DNA from: an uncultured Oscillospiraceae bacterium
GTDB taxonomy: Bacteria > Bacillota > Clostridia > Oscillospirales > Acutalibacteraceae
Direction of reading: 5' to 3'
Assembly (NCBI GenBank): GCA_905192745.1
Contig: CAJJLZ010000002.1
Location: forward strand, 120,180 to 184,179
Length of the DNA: 64,000 bases
Both the position numbers and the translations under genes were made by a program. This document shows, piece by piece, positions 9,171 through 17,655 of this stretch. Position 1 is the first letter of the stretch. The number at the start of each line of letters is the position of its first letter. The notes below the pieces were generated by a model. It worked only from the letters and a program-made list of their open reading frames with translations. It was not told where the DNA came from and made no database searches.

Positions 9171-9200
9171 TCTGCCTTAGTGTACAAAAGGATCGATAAT

Positions 9201-11135
9201 TTATTTGCCGCTCGATTCCGTTGGTTCCGGCTCCGCGGCCGGAGCGGCTGCGCCGTCGCCGGTGGGCCCCGGGGCGGGCACGTCCACCAGCGGCAGGCTG
9301 AGCACGACCTTGAACAGGTCGCCGTCGATCAGAATGTTCATGGAGCCGCGCTGCAGCTCCATCAGGCTGCGGGCGATGGAAAGCCCCAGCCCGCTACCCT
9401 CGGTATTACGGGATTCGTCCCCCCGGACGAATCGCTCCATCAGCTCTTCCGGCCGGATGTTCAGCGGGTCGCGGGAAATGTTCTTGATGGAAATCAGCAC
9501 GTCCCGGCCGATCACCGACAGGTCGACATATACCCGGGTGCCGTCCAGCGCGTACTTGGAGGCGTTGCCGAAAAGATTGTCCAGCACCCGCCACATATGC
9601 CGCCCGTCCGCATAGACAAAGACCGGGGTTTCGGGCAGGGCGCTGACCAGCCGGATGTTTCGGTCCTCCAGCCGGGATTCGAATTCCCCGCCGGCCTGTT
9701 TGATCAGCTCCCCGAGATTGATGACTTCCATATTCACGGAAATATTCCCGCTGGTCACCTTGGAGGCCTCCACCAGATCGACCATCAGCTGGCCGAGACG
9801 GCGGGATTTCCGATCCAGCACGTCGATATATTCCAGCGCTTTGGGGTCGCGGATATCGGTGGTGCGCAGCAGTCCCACATAGCTGATGATCGAAGTGAGC
9901 GGCGTTTTGATATCGTGGGAAACGTTGGTAATCAACTCGGTTTTCATCCGTTCGCTTTGCGTGGCCTTTTCCACCGCGTGGGTCATAGCCTCGCCTGTGC
10001 TGTTCAGGTTGTGGGCGATGTGGTGGAAGAAGGGAACGGTGTTTTCGTTGATCCGGTTTTCCAGCTCTCCGGCGGCCATTTTTTCGGTCACTTTACAGAT
10101 CTGATGATACTGAATAAAGCCGAGACAGATCATAACGGCCACCGACAGATTGGTGGAGAAAAACAGAAAAACGGCGATGAAACTTCCGCTGGACATGCCG
10201 AGGATCAGCAGCAGCTCCAGCAGGATGTAGGCGGCCAGCATCCCGATAATCCGGGCGGTGATGCGGATATGCCGGAAAATCGTCCGGCATACATACACCA
10301 GCAGGCGGAGAAGAGAAGTTCTGTACAGCTGTCCCGCCTTGGCGCGGCGAACCAGAGAAAAGAAGAGCGTGAGCAGGCCGAGCACGGACATCAGGATCAG
10401 AATAATTTGCTCATACATATACATATTGCCGCCCAGCATTCCGAATATCAGCACACCCAGCAGCACGATGCCGAGAAGGACCGCCTCCGTCCAGATCCGG
10501 TCCAGCGGATTGAGGACGATTTCGTCCGTGCCTTTTTTGTGGCCGGCCGCGGCAATCAGAAACCCGAAAAGCAGGGCTGTCAGCAGCAGACAGCAGGTGG
10601 TGGCGAAAAGAATGAGGCGGCCCCATTTTTTGGCCAGCGCAAATTCCTTCACCATAGTATCGTACGAATCGTCCGCCGTGCCGCTTTCCCTCAGGCCGAT
10701 CACTACATAGCGGTTTTCCTTCTGAATCTGCCGGAATCCGTTTCCGGTCAGGCTTTTGACCTGATCCACCACGTCGAAGGAACCGGTGAGATTGGTTACA
10801 AGACAGTTCTTTTCCGTATCGACCAAGGCCCAGACGATGCTGGAACCGGCGGGCGGAAAAAGCAGCCCCTCCAGGTATTCCAGATAGCTTTGGTCGGTAT
10901 AGCTCGAGTCGCCGCTTTGTTCCAGCGTCTTAAGCTGATAGTAGGAATCGATCTCCTCCGCGGTGGCATGAAGGCTTTCGGTGTACCGGCCGGTATCGAT
11001 GAAGCGGTCCTGATACGCCCCAATATCCAGATACAGATACGCCGAAGCCGCGACGCCGACGACGCTCCCCGCCATAGAGACGATCAGGAGACAGCAGGCA
11101 AGCACTTTGGCAAAGAGATTGCTCTTTATATTCAA
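9201..11135 (-). CDS. Multi-pass sensor histidine kinase
   Basis: A 644-residue sensor kinase. A first membrane segment (about residues 10-32), an extracytoplasmic region to about 170 and several further membrane helices up to about 360 precede a HAMP-like linker. The kinase core shows an H box NVSHDIKTPLTSI, N box DNLFGNASKY and G box GSGLGLSIA. A Pro/Ala-rich tail ends the protein. It lies 27 bases downstream of its response regulator and is surely co-transcribed with it. The membrane-embedded helices could themselves be the sensor, as in envelope-stress kinases; the stimulus is unknown. Confidence 0.92.
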   Translation of the reverse strand: MNIKSNLFAKVLACCLLIVSMAGSVVGVAASAYLYLDIGAYQDRFIDTGRYTESLHATAEEIDSYYQLKTLEQSGDSSYTDQSYLEYLEGLLFPPAGSSIVWALVDTEKNCLVTNLTGSFDVVDQVKSLTGNGFRQIQKENRYVVIGLRESGTADDSYDTMVKEFALAKKWGRLILFATTCCLLLTALLFGFLIAAAGHKKGTDEIVLNPLDRIWTEAVLLGIVLLGVLIFGMLGGNMYMYEQIILILMSVLGLLTLFFSLVRRAKAGQLYRTSLLRLLVYVCRTIFRHIRITARIIGMLAAYILLELLLILGMSSGSFIAVFLFFSTNLSVAVMICLGFIQYHQICKVTEKMAAGELENRINENTVPFFHHIAHNLNSTGEAMTHAVEKATQSERMKTELITNVSHDIKTPLTSIISYVGLLRTTDIRDPKALEYIDVLDRKSRRLGQLMVDLVEASKVTSGNISVNMEVINLGELIKQAGGEFESRLEDRNIRLVSALPETPVFVYADGRHMWRVLDNLFGNASKYALDGTRVYVDLSVIGRDVLISIKNISRDPLNIRPEELMERFVRGDESRNTEGSGLGLSIARSLMELQRGSMNILIDGDLFKVVLSLPLVDVPAPGPTGDGAAAPAAEPEPTESSGK

Positions 11136-11162
11136 ACGAATTCCTCCTTTCCGGAGAGGCGG

Positions 11163-11873
11163 TCAGCCGAGCTTCTCCATCTTATACCCGTGCCCCCAGA
11201 TGACCTTGATGTACCGGGGCTCCTTGGGATTGATTTCGATTTTTTCGCGGATATGGCGGATGTGTACGGCGACGATGTTATCCGCGCCGTAAGAGGGCTC
11301 GTTCCACACGTTTTCATAGATCTGGGCGCTGGAAAAGACCAGACCGGGATTTTCCATGAAAAATTTCACGATTTTGTATTCGACCGGCGTAAGAGAGACC
11401 TCCTGACCGTCTACGGTGACCCGCTTTGCCCCGTCGTCCAGTTCCAGCCCGCCGTTCACCATGATTGCCTGCCCGTCGTTTTCGGCAGCCGGACGGCTGC
11501 CGAAATTATTGTACCGGCGGAGCTGGGAACGGACGCGGGCAATCAGCTCCATCGGGTTGAAGGGCTTGGTGATATAGTCGTCGGCCCCGATATTCAGACC
11601 GAGGATTTTGTCGTTGTCCTCGCTCTTGGCTGAAAGCATGATGATCGGGATGTTCCGTGTCTCACGGATTTTCATTGTGGCGCGCACCCCGTCCAGCCGG
11701 GGCATCATGATGTCCATCAGAATGAGCTGGATGTCCTCGTTTTTCTGAACGGCATCCAGCGCCTGAAAACCGTCGTATGCCTGGATGACATGGTATCCTT
11801 CCGCGGTCAGATAAATATCCACCGCGGCGGCAATTTCTTTATCGTCGTCGCAAACCAGAATCGTCTGTGCCAT
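11163..11873 (-). CDS. OmpR-family response regulator
   Basis: A 236-residue regulator. The receiver domain begins TILVCDDDKEIA and has the phospho-acceptor Asp in LILMDIMMPRLDG, with Lys in YITKPFNPME. The C-terminal winged-helix DNA-binding domain includes LTPVEYKIVKFF and a VHIRHIREKIE recognition helix. The start at 11873 is preferred over ATG 11882, whose ribosome site would be too close. It is the partner of the downstream kinase. Confidence 0.93.
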   Translation of the reverse strand: MAQTILVCDDDKEIAAAVDIYLTAEGYHVIQAYDGFQALDAVQKNEDIQLILMDIMMPRLDGVRATMKIRETRNIPIIMLSAKSEDNDKILGLNIGADDYITKPFNPMELIARVRSQLRRYNNFGSRPAAENDGQAIMVNGGLELDDGAKRVTVDGQEVSLTPVEYKIVKFFMENPGLVFSSAQIYENVWNEPSYGADNIVAVHIRHIREKIEINPKEPRYIKVIWGHGYKMEKLG

Positions 11874-12085
11874 CGTCCTCATCCTTTCAGGCGCCGGGGA
11901 AATCCCGGCGGGGAAGCGGCGGCCAAAGCGTCGTTTCGTTTGCCGTTCGGCCGCCGTCTTTAAAAAGCATAGCATATTTCCGTTGAAAATGCACCCGAAA
12001 TCCTGCCGCCTGCGCGGAATTCATGCGGACGCTCTGCGCTGCCGGTCCAGCCGCCGTTTGGGGCGGGTCCGGTTTTGCCGCATTC
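11874..12085. other. Non-coding leader of the two-component operon
   Basis: Between the regulator start and the divergent hydrogenase promoter no convincing coding region is visible on either strand. The part next to the regulator would form a leader of roughly 200 bases if the promoter at 12086-12114 is used. No recognised riboswitch motif was seen. Confidence 0.4.
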
Positions 12086-12114
12086 ATTGTAGCACAGGGA
12101 AACGAAAAACAGAA
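12086..12114 (-). promoter_or_regulatory. Putative extended -10 promoter for the two-component operon
   Basis: Reading the minus strand: TTCTGT, 17 bases, then TGCTACAAT (extended -10). The -35 is weak. Confidence 0.4.
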
Positions 12115-12290
12115 GGAAGGAAAGATTAAGGACCGCTTAAAGTGGCGGTAAAGGGGGCGGTTTTCCGCTTTTTTCCATTCCCCGCTCTGTGTTCCGCGCC
12201 GCCGGGAAAGGAGGACGGCCGTGGAAACGGGTCCCGGATAAAATCTCCGGTATTTCCAGCAAAACCGTGCGATTTCGGGGTAAATATACA

Positions 12291-12319
12291 TTGACAAAAA
12301 AATAACGAAAAGGTATACT
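12291..12319 (+). promoter_or_regulatory. Sigma-A promoter of the hydrogenase operon
   Basis: TTGACA, exactly 17 bases, TATACT. The leader to the first start codon is about 85 bases and holds two small hairpins. Confidence 0.8.
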
Positions 12320-12409
12320 ATATACTGAAATGAACTGCGAACCAGCCGCCGGAAGGCGGAAAAACGGCCGTTTCCCGGACGGAACGGCTCAGAATGGAAG
12401 GTGTAGAAA

Positions 12410-12652
12410 ATGGATTTGATGGTGTGCGTCGGAAGCTCCTGCCATCTGCAGAATTCCCGGGAGATTATCAAGCGTTTCAAGGAACTGATCGAAGAGTACA
12501 AGCTGGAGGATCAGGTGGAGCTGAAGGGTTCGTTCTGCATGGGCCATTGCGCGGACGCGGGGGTGTGCGTCAAGTATAACGACGAGATTTACAGCGTTAC
12601 TGTCACTTCGGTGGACGATTTTTTCCGCAGAACCGTCGCGAAGCAGGATTGA
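12410..12652 (+). CDS. Thioredoxin-like [2Fe-2S] ferredoxin of the hydrogenase cassette
   Basis: An 80-residue protein resembling the NuoE/HydC-type thioredoxin-fold 2Fe-2S domain. The cluster cysteines are visible in MVCVGSSC (residues 6 and 11) and in CMGHCADAGVCV (about 44-52). It is the first gene of the operon, 31 bases before the HydS-like gene. It probably hands electrons to, or receives them from, one of the downstream hydrogenase-like proteins; that role is inferred from position. Confidence 0.8.
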   Translation: MDLMVCVGSSCHLQNSREIIKRFKELIEEYKLEDQVELKGSFCMGHCADAGVCVKYNDEIYSVTVTSVDDFFRRTVAKQD

Positions 12653-12683
12653 CGGCGAGTTTTAGAGGAAAGGCGGAAACGGC

Positions 12684-14426
12684 ATGGGTTACATACGCGT
12701 AAAAGAAGCCAACTGCAAAAACTGCTATAAATGTCTGAAGCACTGCGATGTGAAATCCATCAGTTATATCAACGACCGGGTGGAAGTGATCGACGACCAG
12801 TGCATCCTTTGCGGGCACTGCATCAACATCTGCCCCCAAAAGGCCAAAACGGTGGTGAATGACCCGACCGATATCCTGCGCTGGCTGGCGGATCCGGAAA
12901 CCCGGGTGGTGGCGAGTCTCGCTCCTTCTTACGCGGGGCTGTACGGCCGGAAGGAGAAAGGTGAGAGTCCGGCGCGGCTCCGCGCGGCGCTGAGAGCCCT
13001 CGGCTTCGACGGAATCGAGGAGACCGCGGTGGGCGCGAACGAGGTGACGGCGGAATACAAACGCCTGCTCGACGAAGGGACGATGGATTCCATTTTGACC
13101 ACCTGCTGTCCCACGGTGAACACCCTGATTACCAAATATTATCCCCAGCTTATTCCCTATATGGCGCCGGTGATTTCCCCGGCTCTCGCTCATGGACGGA
13201 TGATTAAGGAACGGGACGGCGCACGGACCCGGGTAGTGTTCATCGGGCCCTGCCTGTCCAAAATCCGGGAGATCCGGGAGCACCCCGAATCGGCGGACGG
13301 CGTGCTGACCTTCCGCCAGCTGGACGCGCTGCTGGAAGAGCGGGGACTGGATCTTGCCTCCCTCGGCGGAGCAGATTCGGAGGAAGAGGCCCTGCCCGCG
13401 CCCTATTCGCGGATTTATCCGGTGCCGGAAGGCATCGTTAAGGACGTGAAGCTGAATTCCCACAAGGGATTTGCGAGCGGTTCCTATAACGGCTACAGCT
13501 TTATGAGCGTCTGCGGGCTGGAAAATGTGATCGCCTTTTTGAAGGAGATGTCGGCCGGCCGCTGCGGCCGTCTTTTCGTGGAACTGAATTCCTGCGAGGG
13601 GGGCTGCGTGAACGGCCCGCTGATTCCGGAAGAACGGCGGGCGGCTTTTCAGGCCCGGCTTTCGGTGGAGCAGTATGCCGCCGACCGGTTTGAAGAGATT
13701 ACGCCCTGCCGTCCCGCCCTGTCGCTGAATTTTCAAAGGGATGTTCCCTCTCGGGATATCCCGGATGAAAAGACCATCCGGAAGATTCTGACCGAAATCG
13801 GCAAGCCCACCCCGGACAAGGAGCTGAACTGCGGCTCCTGCGGTTACAATACCTGCCGGGAAAAGGCGATCGCCGTCTATCAGGGGAAGGCGGAGCTGTA
13901 TATGTGCCTGCCGTACATGACCGACCTCGCCCAGTCCCTGAGCAATGTGACCATCAACGTCACCCCGAATTACATCGTGGCGGTGGACCGGGACCTCCGG
14001 ATTGTGGAGTTCAATCAGGCCGCGCAGAAGAAGTTCGGCGTCTCCCGCAAGGAAGCGCTGAAAACCGAGCTGTTTGAGCTGATGGACCCCGCCGATTTCG
14101 AGGAGGTCCTCGCCACCCACCGCAATATTGTAAATAAGAAAACCCATCTGGAATCCAGGGAGACCATCATCGAGGAAACGCTGGTCTACGTCCCCGAACA
14201 GGATATCGTGATCGGCTTCTTCTCGGATATCACCGAGGAGGAACGGCGGAAGGAAGAAGCCCGCCGTGCCCGGCTGGAGTCCGCTGAAATGGCGCAGAAG
14301 GTCATCGACAAGCAGATGACGGTGGCGCAGGAGATCGCCAGCCTGCTCGGCGAGACAACGGCCGAGACCAAGGTGACGCTGGTGAACCTCAAAAACCAGA
14401 TTCTGAGCGAGGGCGGTCAGAAATGA
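12684..14426 (+). CDS. HydS-type sensory [FeFe]-hydrogenase with PAS domain
   Basis: A 580-residue protein. Residues 1-55 hold two 4Fe-4S motifs (CKNCYKCLKHC, CILCGHCINIC). The H-cluster domain follows with L1 TTCCPT, L2 GPCLSKIRE and L3 ELNSCEGGCVNG. A further cluster motif CGSCGYNTC...C lies near residue 380, then a PAS domain (about 415-525) and a helical tail. This order matches the putative hydrogen-sensing HydS described in Ruminococcus albus. In L3 the usual Met (ExMxC) is Asn, fitting a slow sensor more than an efficient catalyst. Its stop overlaps the start of the phosphatase gene by four bases, implying tight coupling. Confidence 0.88.
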   Translation: MGYIRVKEANCKNCYKCLKHCDVKSISYINDRVEVIDDQCILCGHCINICPQKAKTVVNDPTDILRWLADPETRVVASLAPSYAGLYGRKEKGESPARLRAALRALGFDGIEETAVGANEVTAEYKRLLDEGTMDSILTTCCPTVNTLITKYYPQLIPYMAPVISPALAHGRMIKERDGARTRVVFIGPCLSKIREIREHPESADGVLTFRQLDALLEERGLDLASLGGADSEEEALPAPYSRIYPVPEGIVKDVKLNSHKGFASGSYNGYSFMSVCGLENVIAFLKEMSAGRCGRLFVELNSCEGGCVNGPLIPEERRAAFQARLSVEQYAADRFEEITPCRPALSLNFQRDVPSRDIPDEKTIRKILTEIGKPTPDKELNCGSCGYNTCREKAIAVYQGKAELYMCLPYMTDLAQSLSNVTINVTPNYIVAVDRDLRIVEFNQAAQKKFGVSRKEALKTELFELMDPADFEEVLATHRNIVNKKTHLESRETIIEETLVYVPEQDIVIGFFSDITEEERRKEEARRARLESAEMAQKVIDKQMTVAQEIASLLGETTAETKVTLVNLKNQILSEGGQK

Positions 14427-15592
14427 GCGTGTATTACGACGTCACTTCCAAAAGCCTGAACAAGAAGAATGAAGAACTCTGCGGCGATAAGGTGGAAACC
14501 GTCAACGTGGAGGACGGCGTGATCGTCGTCCTTTCGGACGGGCTTGGAAGCGGAGTAAAGGCCAATATTCTGGCCACCCTGACTTCCAAAATTATCGCCA
14601 CCATGATGAAATCCGGCGCGACGCTGGAGGACACGGTGGACACCATCATCCATACCCTGCCGGTGTGCAAGGTGCGGCATGTCGCCTATTCCACCTTTTC
14701 CATCCTCAAGCTGACCACCGACGGCAAAGCCTACCTGACCGAGTTCGACTGCCCCGGCTGTATCCATGTTCACGAAGGGGTGGCCTACCCGATCGAATAT
14801 ACCGAGCGGGAGGTCGGCGGAAAAACCATCCGGGAAGCCTCCTTCGACGTGGAGGTAGGGGACGTCCTCACCCTTATCAGCGACGGCGTGATGTACGCCG
14901 GTATCGGAGCGGTGATGAATCTCGGCTGGAATTGGGAAAGCGTGCGGGATTTTCTTGAGGACAACTGGCAGGATGAAACCACCAGCGCACGGATGACCTC
15001 CGCGCTGCTCGGCGCCTGCGAGGATCTGTACATGCGCCAGCCCGGGGACGACACTACCGTGGCTACGGTGCGGGTCATCCCTCAGCAGGTGGTCAGCCTT
15101 TTTTCCGGCCCGCCCCGCTTCAAGCAGGACGACGAGCGGGTGGTGGTGGACTTCATGTCGCCGGAGGGGGCGAAGATCGTCTGCGGCGGCAGCAGCGCCA
15201 ACCTTGTGGCACGGGTACTCGGCCGGGAAGTCACCACCGACCTGAACTATGACAGCGACCTGCCTCCCATCGCCCATATCAAGGGGATTGATCTGGTCAC
15301 CGAGGGGGTGCTGACCATCCGGCAGGTGAACGTGCTGGTCAGAAATTCGCTGGAAAATCCGGCCGATCCGGAAAATATCCGAGCGCTGGACGAGAAAAAC
15401 GGCGCGGCGATGATCGCCCGTATGCTGATCGAACACTGCACCCATCTGAATATGTTTATCGGCAAGGCCATCAATCCCGCCCACCAGAACCCCAACCTGC
15501 CGGTGGATCTGAGCATCAAAATCCGGCTGCTCGAAGAGCTGGCGGAAACCCTGCGCGCGGCGGGAAAAATCGTCCGCATCCGCTATTATTGA
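14423..15592 (+). CDS. PP2C/SpoIIE-type serine phosphatase linked to HydS
   Basis: A 389-residue cytoplasmic protein with a PP2C-like fold: VLSDGLGSG near residue 37, LISDGVMYAGIG near 155 and GDDTTVATVRV near 210 carry the metal-binding acidic residues. The last ~145 residues form a separate unassigned domain. Start ATG 14423 overlaps the preceding HydS stop (ATGA). The arrangement suggests that HydS senses H2 or redox state through its PAS region and steers this phosphatase; the dephosphorylated target is not known. Phosphatase genes next to hydS-type genes are known in Clostridia. Confidence 0.82.
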   Translation: MSVYYDVTSKSLNKKNEELCGDKVETVNVEDGVIVVLSDGLGSGVKANILATLTSKIIATMMKSGATLEDTVDTIIHTLPVCKVRHVAYSTFSILKLTTDGKAYLTEFDCPGCIHVHEGVAYPIEYTEREVGGKTIREASFDVEVGDVLTLISDGVMYAGIGAVMNLGWNWESVRDFLEDNWQDETTSARMTSALLGACEDLYMRQPGDDTTVATVRVIPQQVVSLFSGPPRFKQDDERVVVDFMSPEGAKIVCGGSSANLVARVLGREVTTDLNYDSDLPPIAHIKGIDLVTEGVLTIRQVNVLVRNSLENPADPENIRALDEKNGAAMIARMLIEHCTHLNMFIGKAINPAHQNPNLPVDLSIKIRLLEELAETLRAAGKIVRIRYY

Positions 15593-15641
15593 ACGCTGCA
15601 TAACGAAGCAACGACGGCAAATGCCGCCCGATAAAGTCTCT

Positions 15642-15701
15642 CCGCCGCGGATGCGGCGGTGCATACCACAAGAGGCCGTCCTTCCGATCGGCAGGACGGC
15701 C
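15642..15701 (+). other. Two hairpins in the phosphatase-hydA gap
   Basis: CCGCCGC/GCGGCGG (15642-15659) and GGCCGTCCT/AGGACGGCC (15674-15701) lie just upstream of hydA. Neither is followed by a T run, so they look like RNA-processing or stability elements rather than terminators. Confidence 0.5.
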
Positions 15702-15715
15702 GGAAAGGCACGGCT

Positions 15716-17170
15716 ATGGACAACATTACGGATATTGTACAAATCAAACACGAGGTGCTCCGCCGCACGGCGAAGCATGCCTTTGACGGCGACCTGTATG
15801 AGGAACATGATAAAATTCCTTATGAAATGATCGAGGGGATCAAACCGCAATTCCGCTGCTGTGTGTATCGTGAGCGGGAGATCGTCCGCCAGCGGGTTCG
15901 TATGGCGATGGGCAAGCTGCCCATCGATGTGCTGTACACCGACGCGGACAGTGCACAGGTAGTTCACGTCATCCCCTGCGCCTGCGAAGGCTGTCCCATC
16001 TCCCAGATCACGGTTACGCAGAACTGCCAGAGCTGCCTTGCTAAAAAATGCGTCAAGGCCTGTCCGTTCGGCGCGATCGCCAGCACCCCGCAGGGCGCGG
16101 TGATCGATCAGACCAAATGTAAAAAGTGCGGCAAATGCGTCGCGGCCTGTCCTTATCACGCGATTGTGGAGATCGAGCGCCCCTGCATCCGCAGTTGTCC
16201 GGTCAAGGCCATCAACATGGACGATAACGATATCGCCACCATTGATCCGAAAAAATGCGTGAACTGCGGCGCCTGTGTGGTGGGCTGCCCGTTCGGCGCG
16301 ATTTCGGACGTATCGATGATGGTCAGCGTGATTGACGCGCTGAAGGCGGAGGATAAGGAAGTCGTCGCCATGGTCGCCCCCGCGATCGAGGGACAGTTCG
16401 GCGCGGACACCCTTCCCCGGATCAAGCAGGCGATCCGTCAGCTCGGTTTCGACGACGTGTACGAGGTTGCCCTTGGCGCGGATATGGTCGCCTACAGCGA
16501 GGCGGCGGAGTTGGCCGAGCGCCGGGCCGCCGGCGAGCCGATGACTTCCTCCTGCTGTCCGGCTTTTGTAAATCTGGTGCACAAGCATTTCCCTGCGCTG
16601 GAGAAGTATGTATCCACCACCGTTTCTCCTATGGTGGCGGTAGAGCGGTATATCCGCAGCATCCGGCCGGACGTTGTTACGGTGTTTATCGGCCCCTGCA
16701 TCGCCAAGAAAAACGAGGTGATGGGCCGCTATGTCGATGAGATTGACTACGCCCTGACCTTTGAGGAGCTGTATGCCATGCTCTGCGCCAGAGATATCCG
16801 GGTGGAGGAAACGGAAGAGGCCGACGACGACGCGACTCGCTACGGCAAGGGATTCGCCCTCTCCGGCGGCGTGACCGGCGCGGTTGTGCAGGTGCTGGCC
16901 GAGCGGGGTCAGGACACCAACGTCAACGCGCAGAAATGCAGCGGCGCGGACGAATGCCGTAAGGCTCTGATGCTTCTTAAAGCGGGTAAGCTGCCGGTCG
17001 ATTTCGTGGAGGGAATGTTCTGCGCGGGCGGCTGTATGGGCGGCCCCGCTACTCTGGCCGAACTCCAGAAATCCAAAAAGGTGTTTGAAACCCGCCTCGG
17101 CAGCGAGGTGGGCGTGGTTCAAAACGTGGAGGGCAAGGGCTTGGACAAGGCGAACGTCCATTGCCATTGA
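15716..17170 (+). CDS. hydA: Monomeric [FeFe]-hydrogenase (HydA)
   Basis: A 484-residue catalytic hydrogenase. The N-terminal ~200 residues contain ferredoxin-like cysteine clusters (CQSCLAKKCVKACP, CKKCGKCVAACP, CVNCGACVVGCP). The H-cluster motifs are L1 SSCCPAF, L2 GPCIAKKNE and a canonical L3 EGMFCAGGCMGG, with the Met retained. It probably reduces protons with ferredoxin electrons during fermentation. ATG 15716 is chosen because GGAAAGG precedes it. It is last in the operon and followed by a strong terminator. It is likely the output enzyme tuned by the upstream sensor. Confidence 0.9.
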   Translation: MDNITDIVQIKHEVLRRTAKHAFDGDLYEEHDKIPYEMIEGIKPQFRCCVYREREIVRQRVRMAMGKLPIDVLYTDADSAQVVHVIPCACEGCPISQITVTQNCQSCLAKKCVKACPFGAIASTPQGAVIDQTKCKKCGKCVAACPYHAIVEIERPCIRSCPVKAINMDDNDIATIDPKKCVNCGACVVGCPFGAISDVSMMVSVIDALKAEDKEVVAMVAPAIEGQFGADTLPRIKQAIRQLGFDDVYEVALGADMVAYSEAAELAERRAAGEPMTSSCCPAFVNLVHKHFPALEKYVSTTVSPMVAVERYIRSIRPDVVTVFIGPCIAKKNEVMGRYVDEIDYALTFEELYAMLCARDIRVEETEEADDDATRYGKGFALSGGVTGAVVQVLAERGQDTNVNAQKCSGADECRKALMLLKAGKLPVDFVEGMFCAGGCMGGPATLAELQKSKKVFETRLGSEVGVVQNVEGKGLDKANVHCH

Positions 17171-17188
17171 TCCGGCCCGGACAGTTCA

Positions 17189-17226
17189 TGCCCGCGGGTC
17201 CATATCCGGGACCCGCGGGCATTTTC
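17189..17226 (+). terminator. Rho-independent terminator of the hydrogenase operon
   Basis: A 13-bp perfect stem, TGCCCGCGGGTCC with its complement, then ATTTT. Confidence 0.88.
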
Positions 17227-17293
17227 CCTGCCGGAAGCCGTCCGGCCCTTCCGGCGGAGAAAGCGCGCCTGAAAAGCGCGCGGAAATTTCGCC

Positions 17294-17322
17294 TTGACAA
17301 AGCCGGGGCGGATGCGTATAAT
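17294..17322 (+). promoter_or_regulatory. Sigma-A promoter of the leuA T-box transcript
   Basis: TTGACA, 17 bases, TATAAT: a consensus promoter about 20 bases before the leader begins. Confidence 0.88.
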
Positions 17323-17328
17323 GAAGCA

Positions 17329-17590
17329 TAAAGACGATGAAGGGAATAAGACAGGGATTTTCCGTGCAAAGAGAGCCGGCGGCTGGTGGAAGCCGGCGAC
17401 GGGGTTCGTGTGGATAGCTCATCCCGGAGTTGCCCGCCTGACAAGGGCGGGACGGCAGGCGCCGTTACCGGCCGGAGCCTTGATGGAGGCTCGCAGAGGG
17501 GCTTTCCGTCCGTTGGACGGGGCCTGAATCAGGGTGGTACCACGTGTGCGTTACGCGCTCGTCCCTCATATGGGGGGACGGGCGTTTTCT
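17329..17590 (+). promoter_or_regulatory. T-box riboswitch leader, leucine specifier
   Basis: A tRNA-sensing leader upstream of leuA. Visible elements in order are the Stem I distal motif AGAGAGCCGG with GGTGGAAGCC (17370-17394), a specifier region reading GGATAGCTCATCCCGGAG with codon CTC at 17418-17420, the T-box AGGGTGGTACCACG (17531-17544), and a terminator stem CGCTCGTCCC/GGGACGGGCG (17556-17584) followed by TTTTCT. Uncharged tRNA-Leu (anticodon GAG) should favour read-through. The CTC assignment comes from aligning the region by eye with known T-boxes. Confidence 0.9.
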
Positions 17591-17655
17591 GTTGTCCGCA
17601 TACCGCTCCCCGGGCAGGGGACGAAGCGGACGAATTTTATAAGGAGGTTTTCGGC

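Noticed and set aside
9180..11633. A long plus-strand open frame of 817 codons opposite the histidine kinase
   Set aside because: It is the antisense shadow of a clear kinase and regulator pair; its translation shows only low-complexity His/Gln/Gly-rich sequence and no domain.
12121..12200. A terminator on the plus strand near GCGGTTTTCCGCTTTTTT
   Set aside because: The stem is only about four base pairs, and no plus-strand gene lies upstream for it to end.
14417..17167. A 916-codon minus-strand open frame through the phosphatase and hydA
   Set aside because: High GC keeps the opposite strand open. The plus strand has overlapping genes with catalytic motifs, while the minus frame has none.
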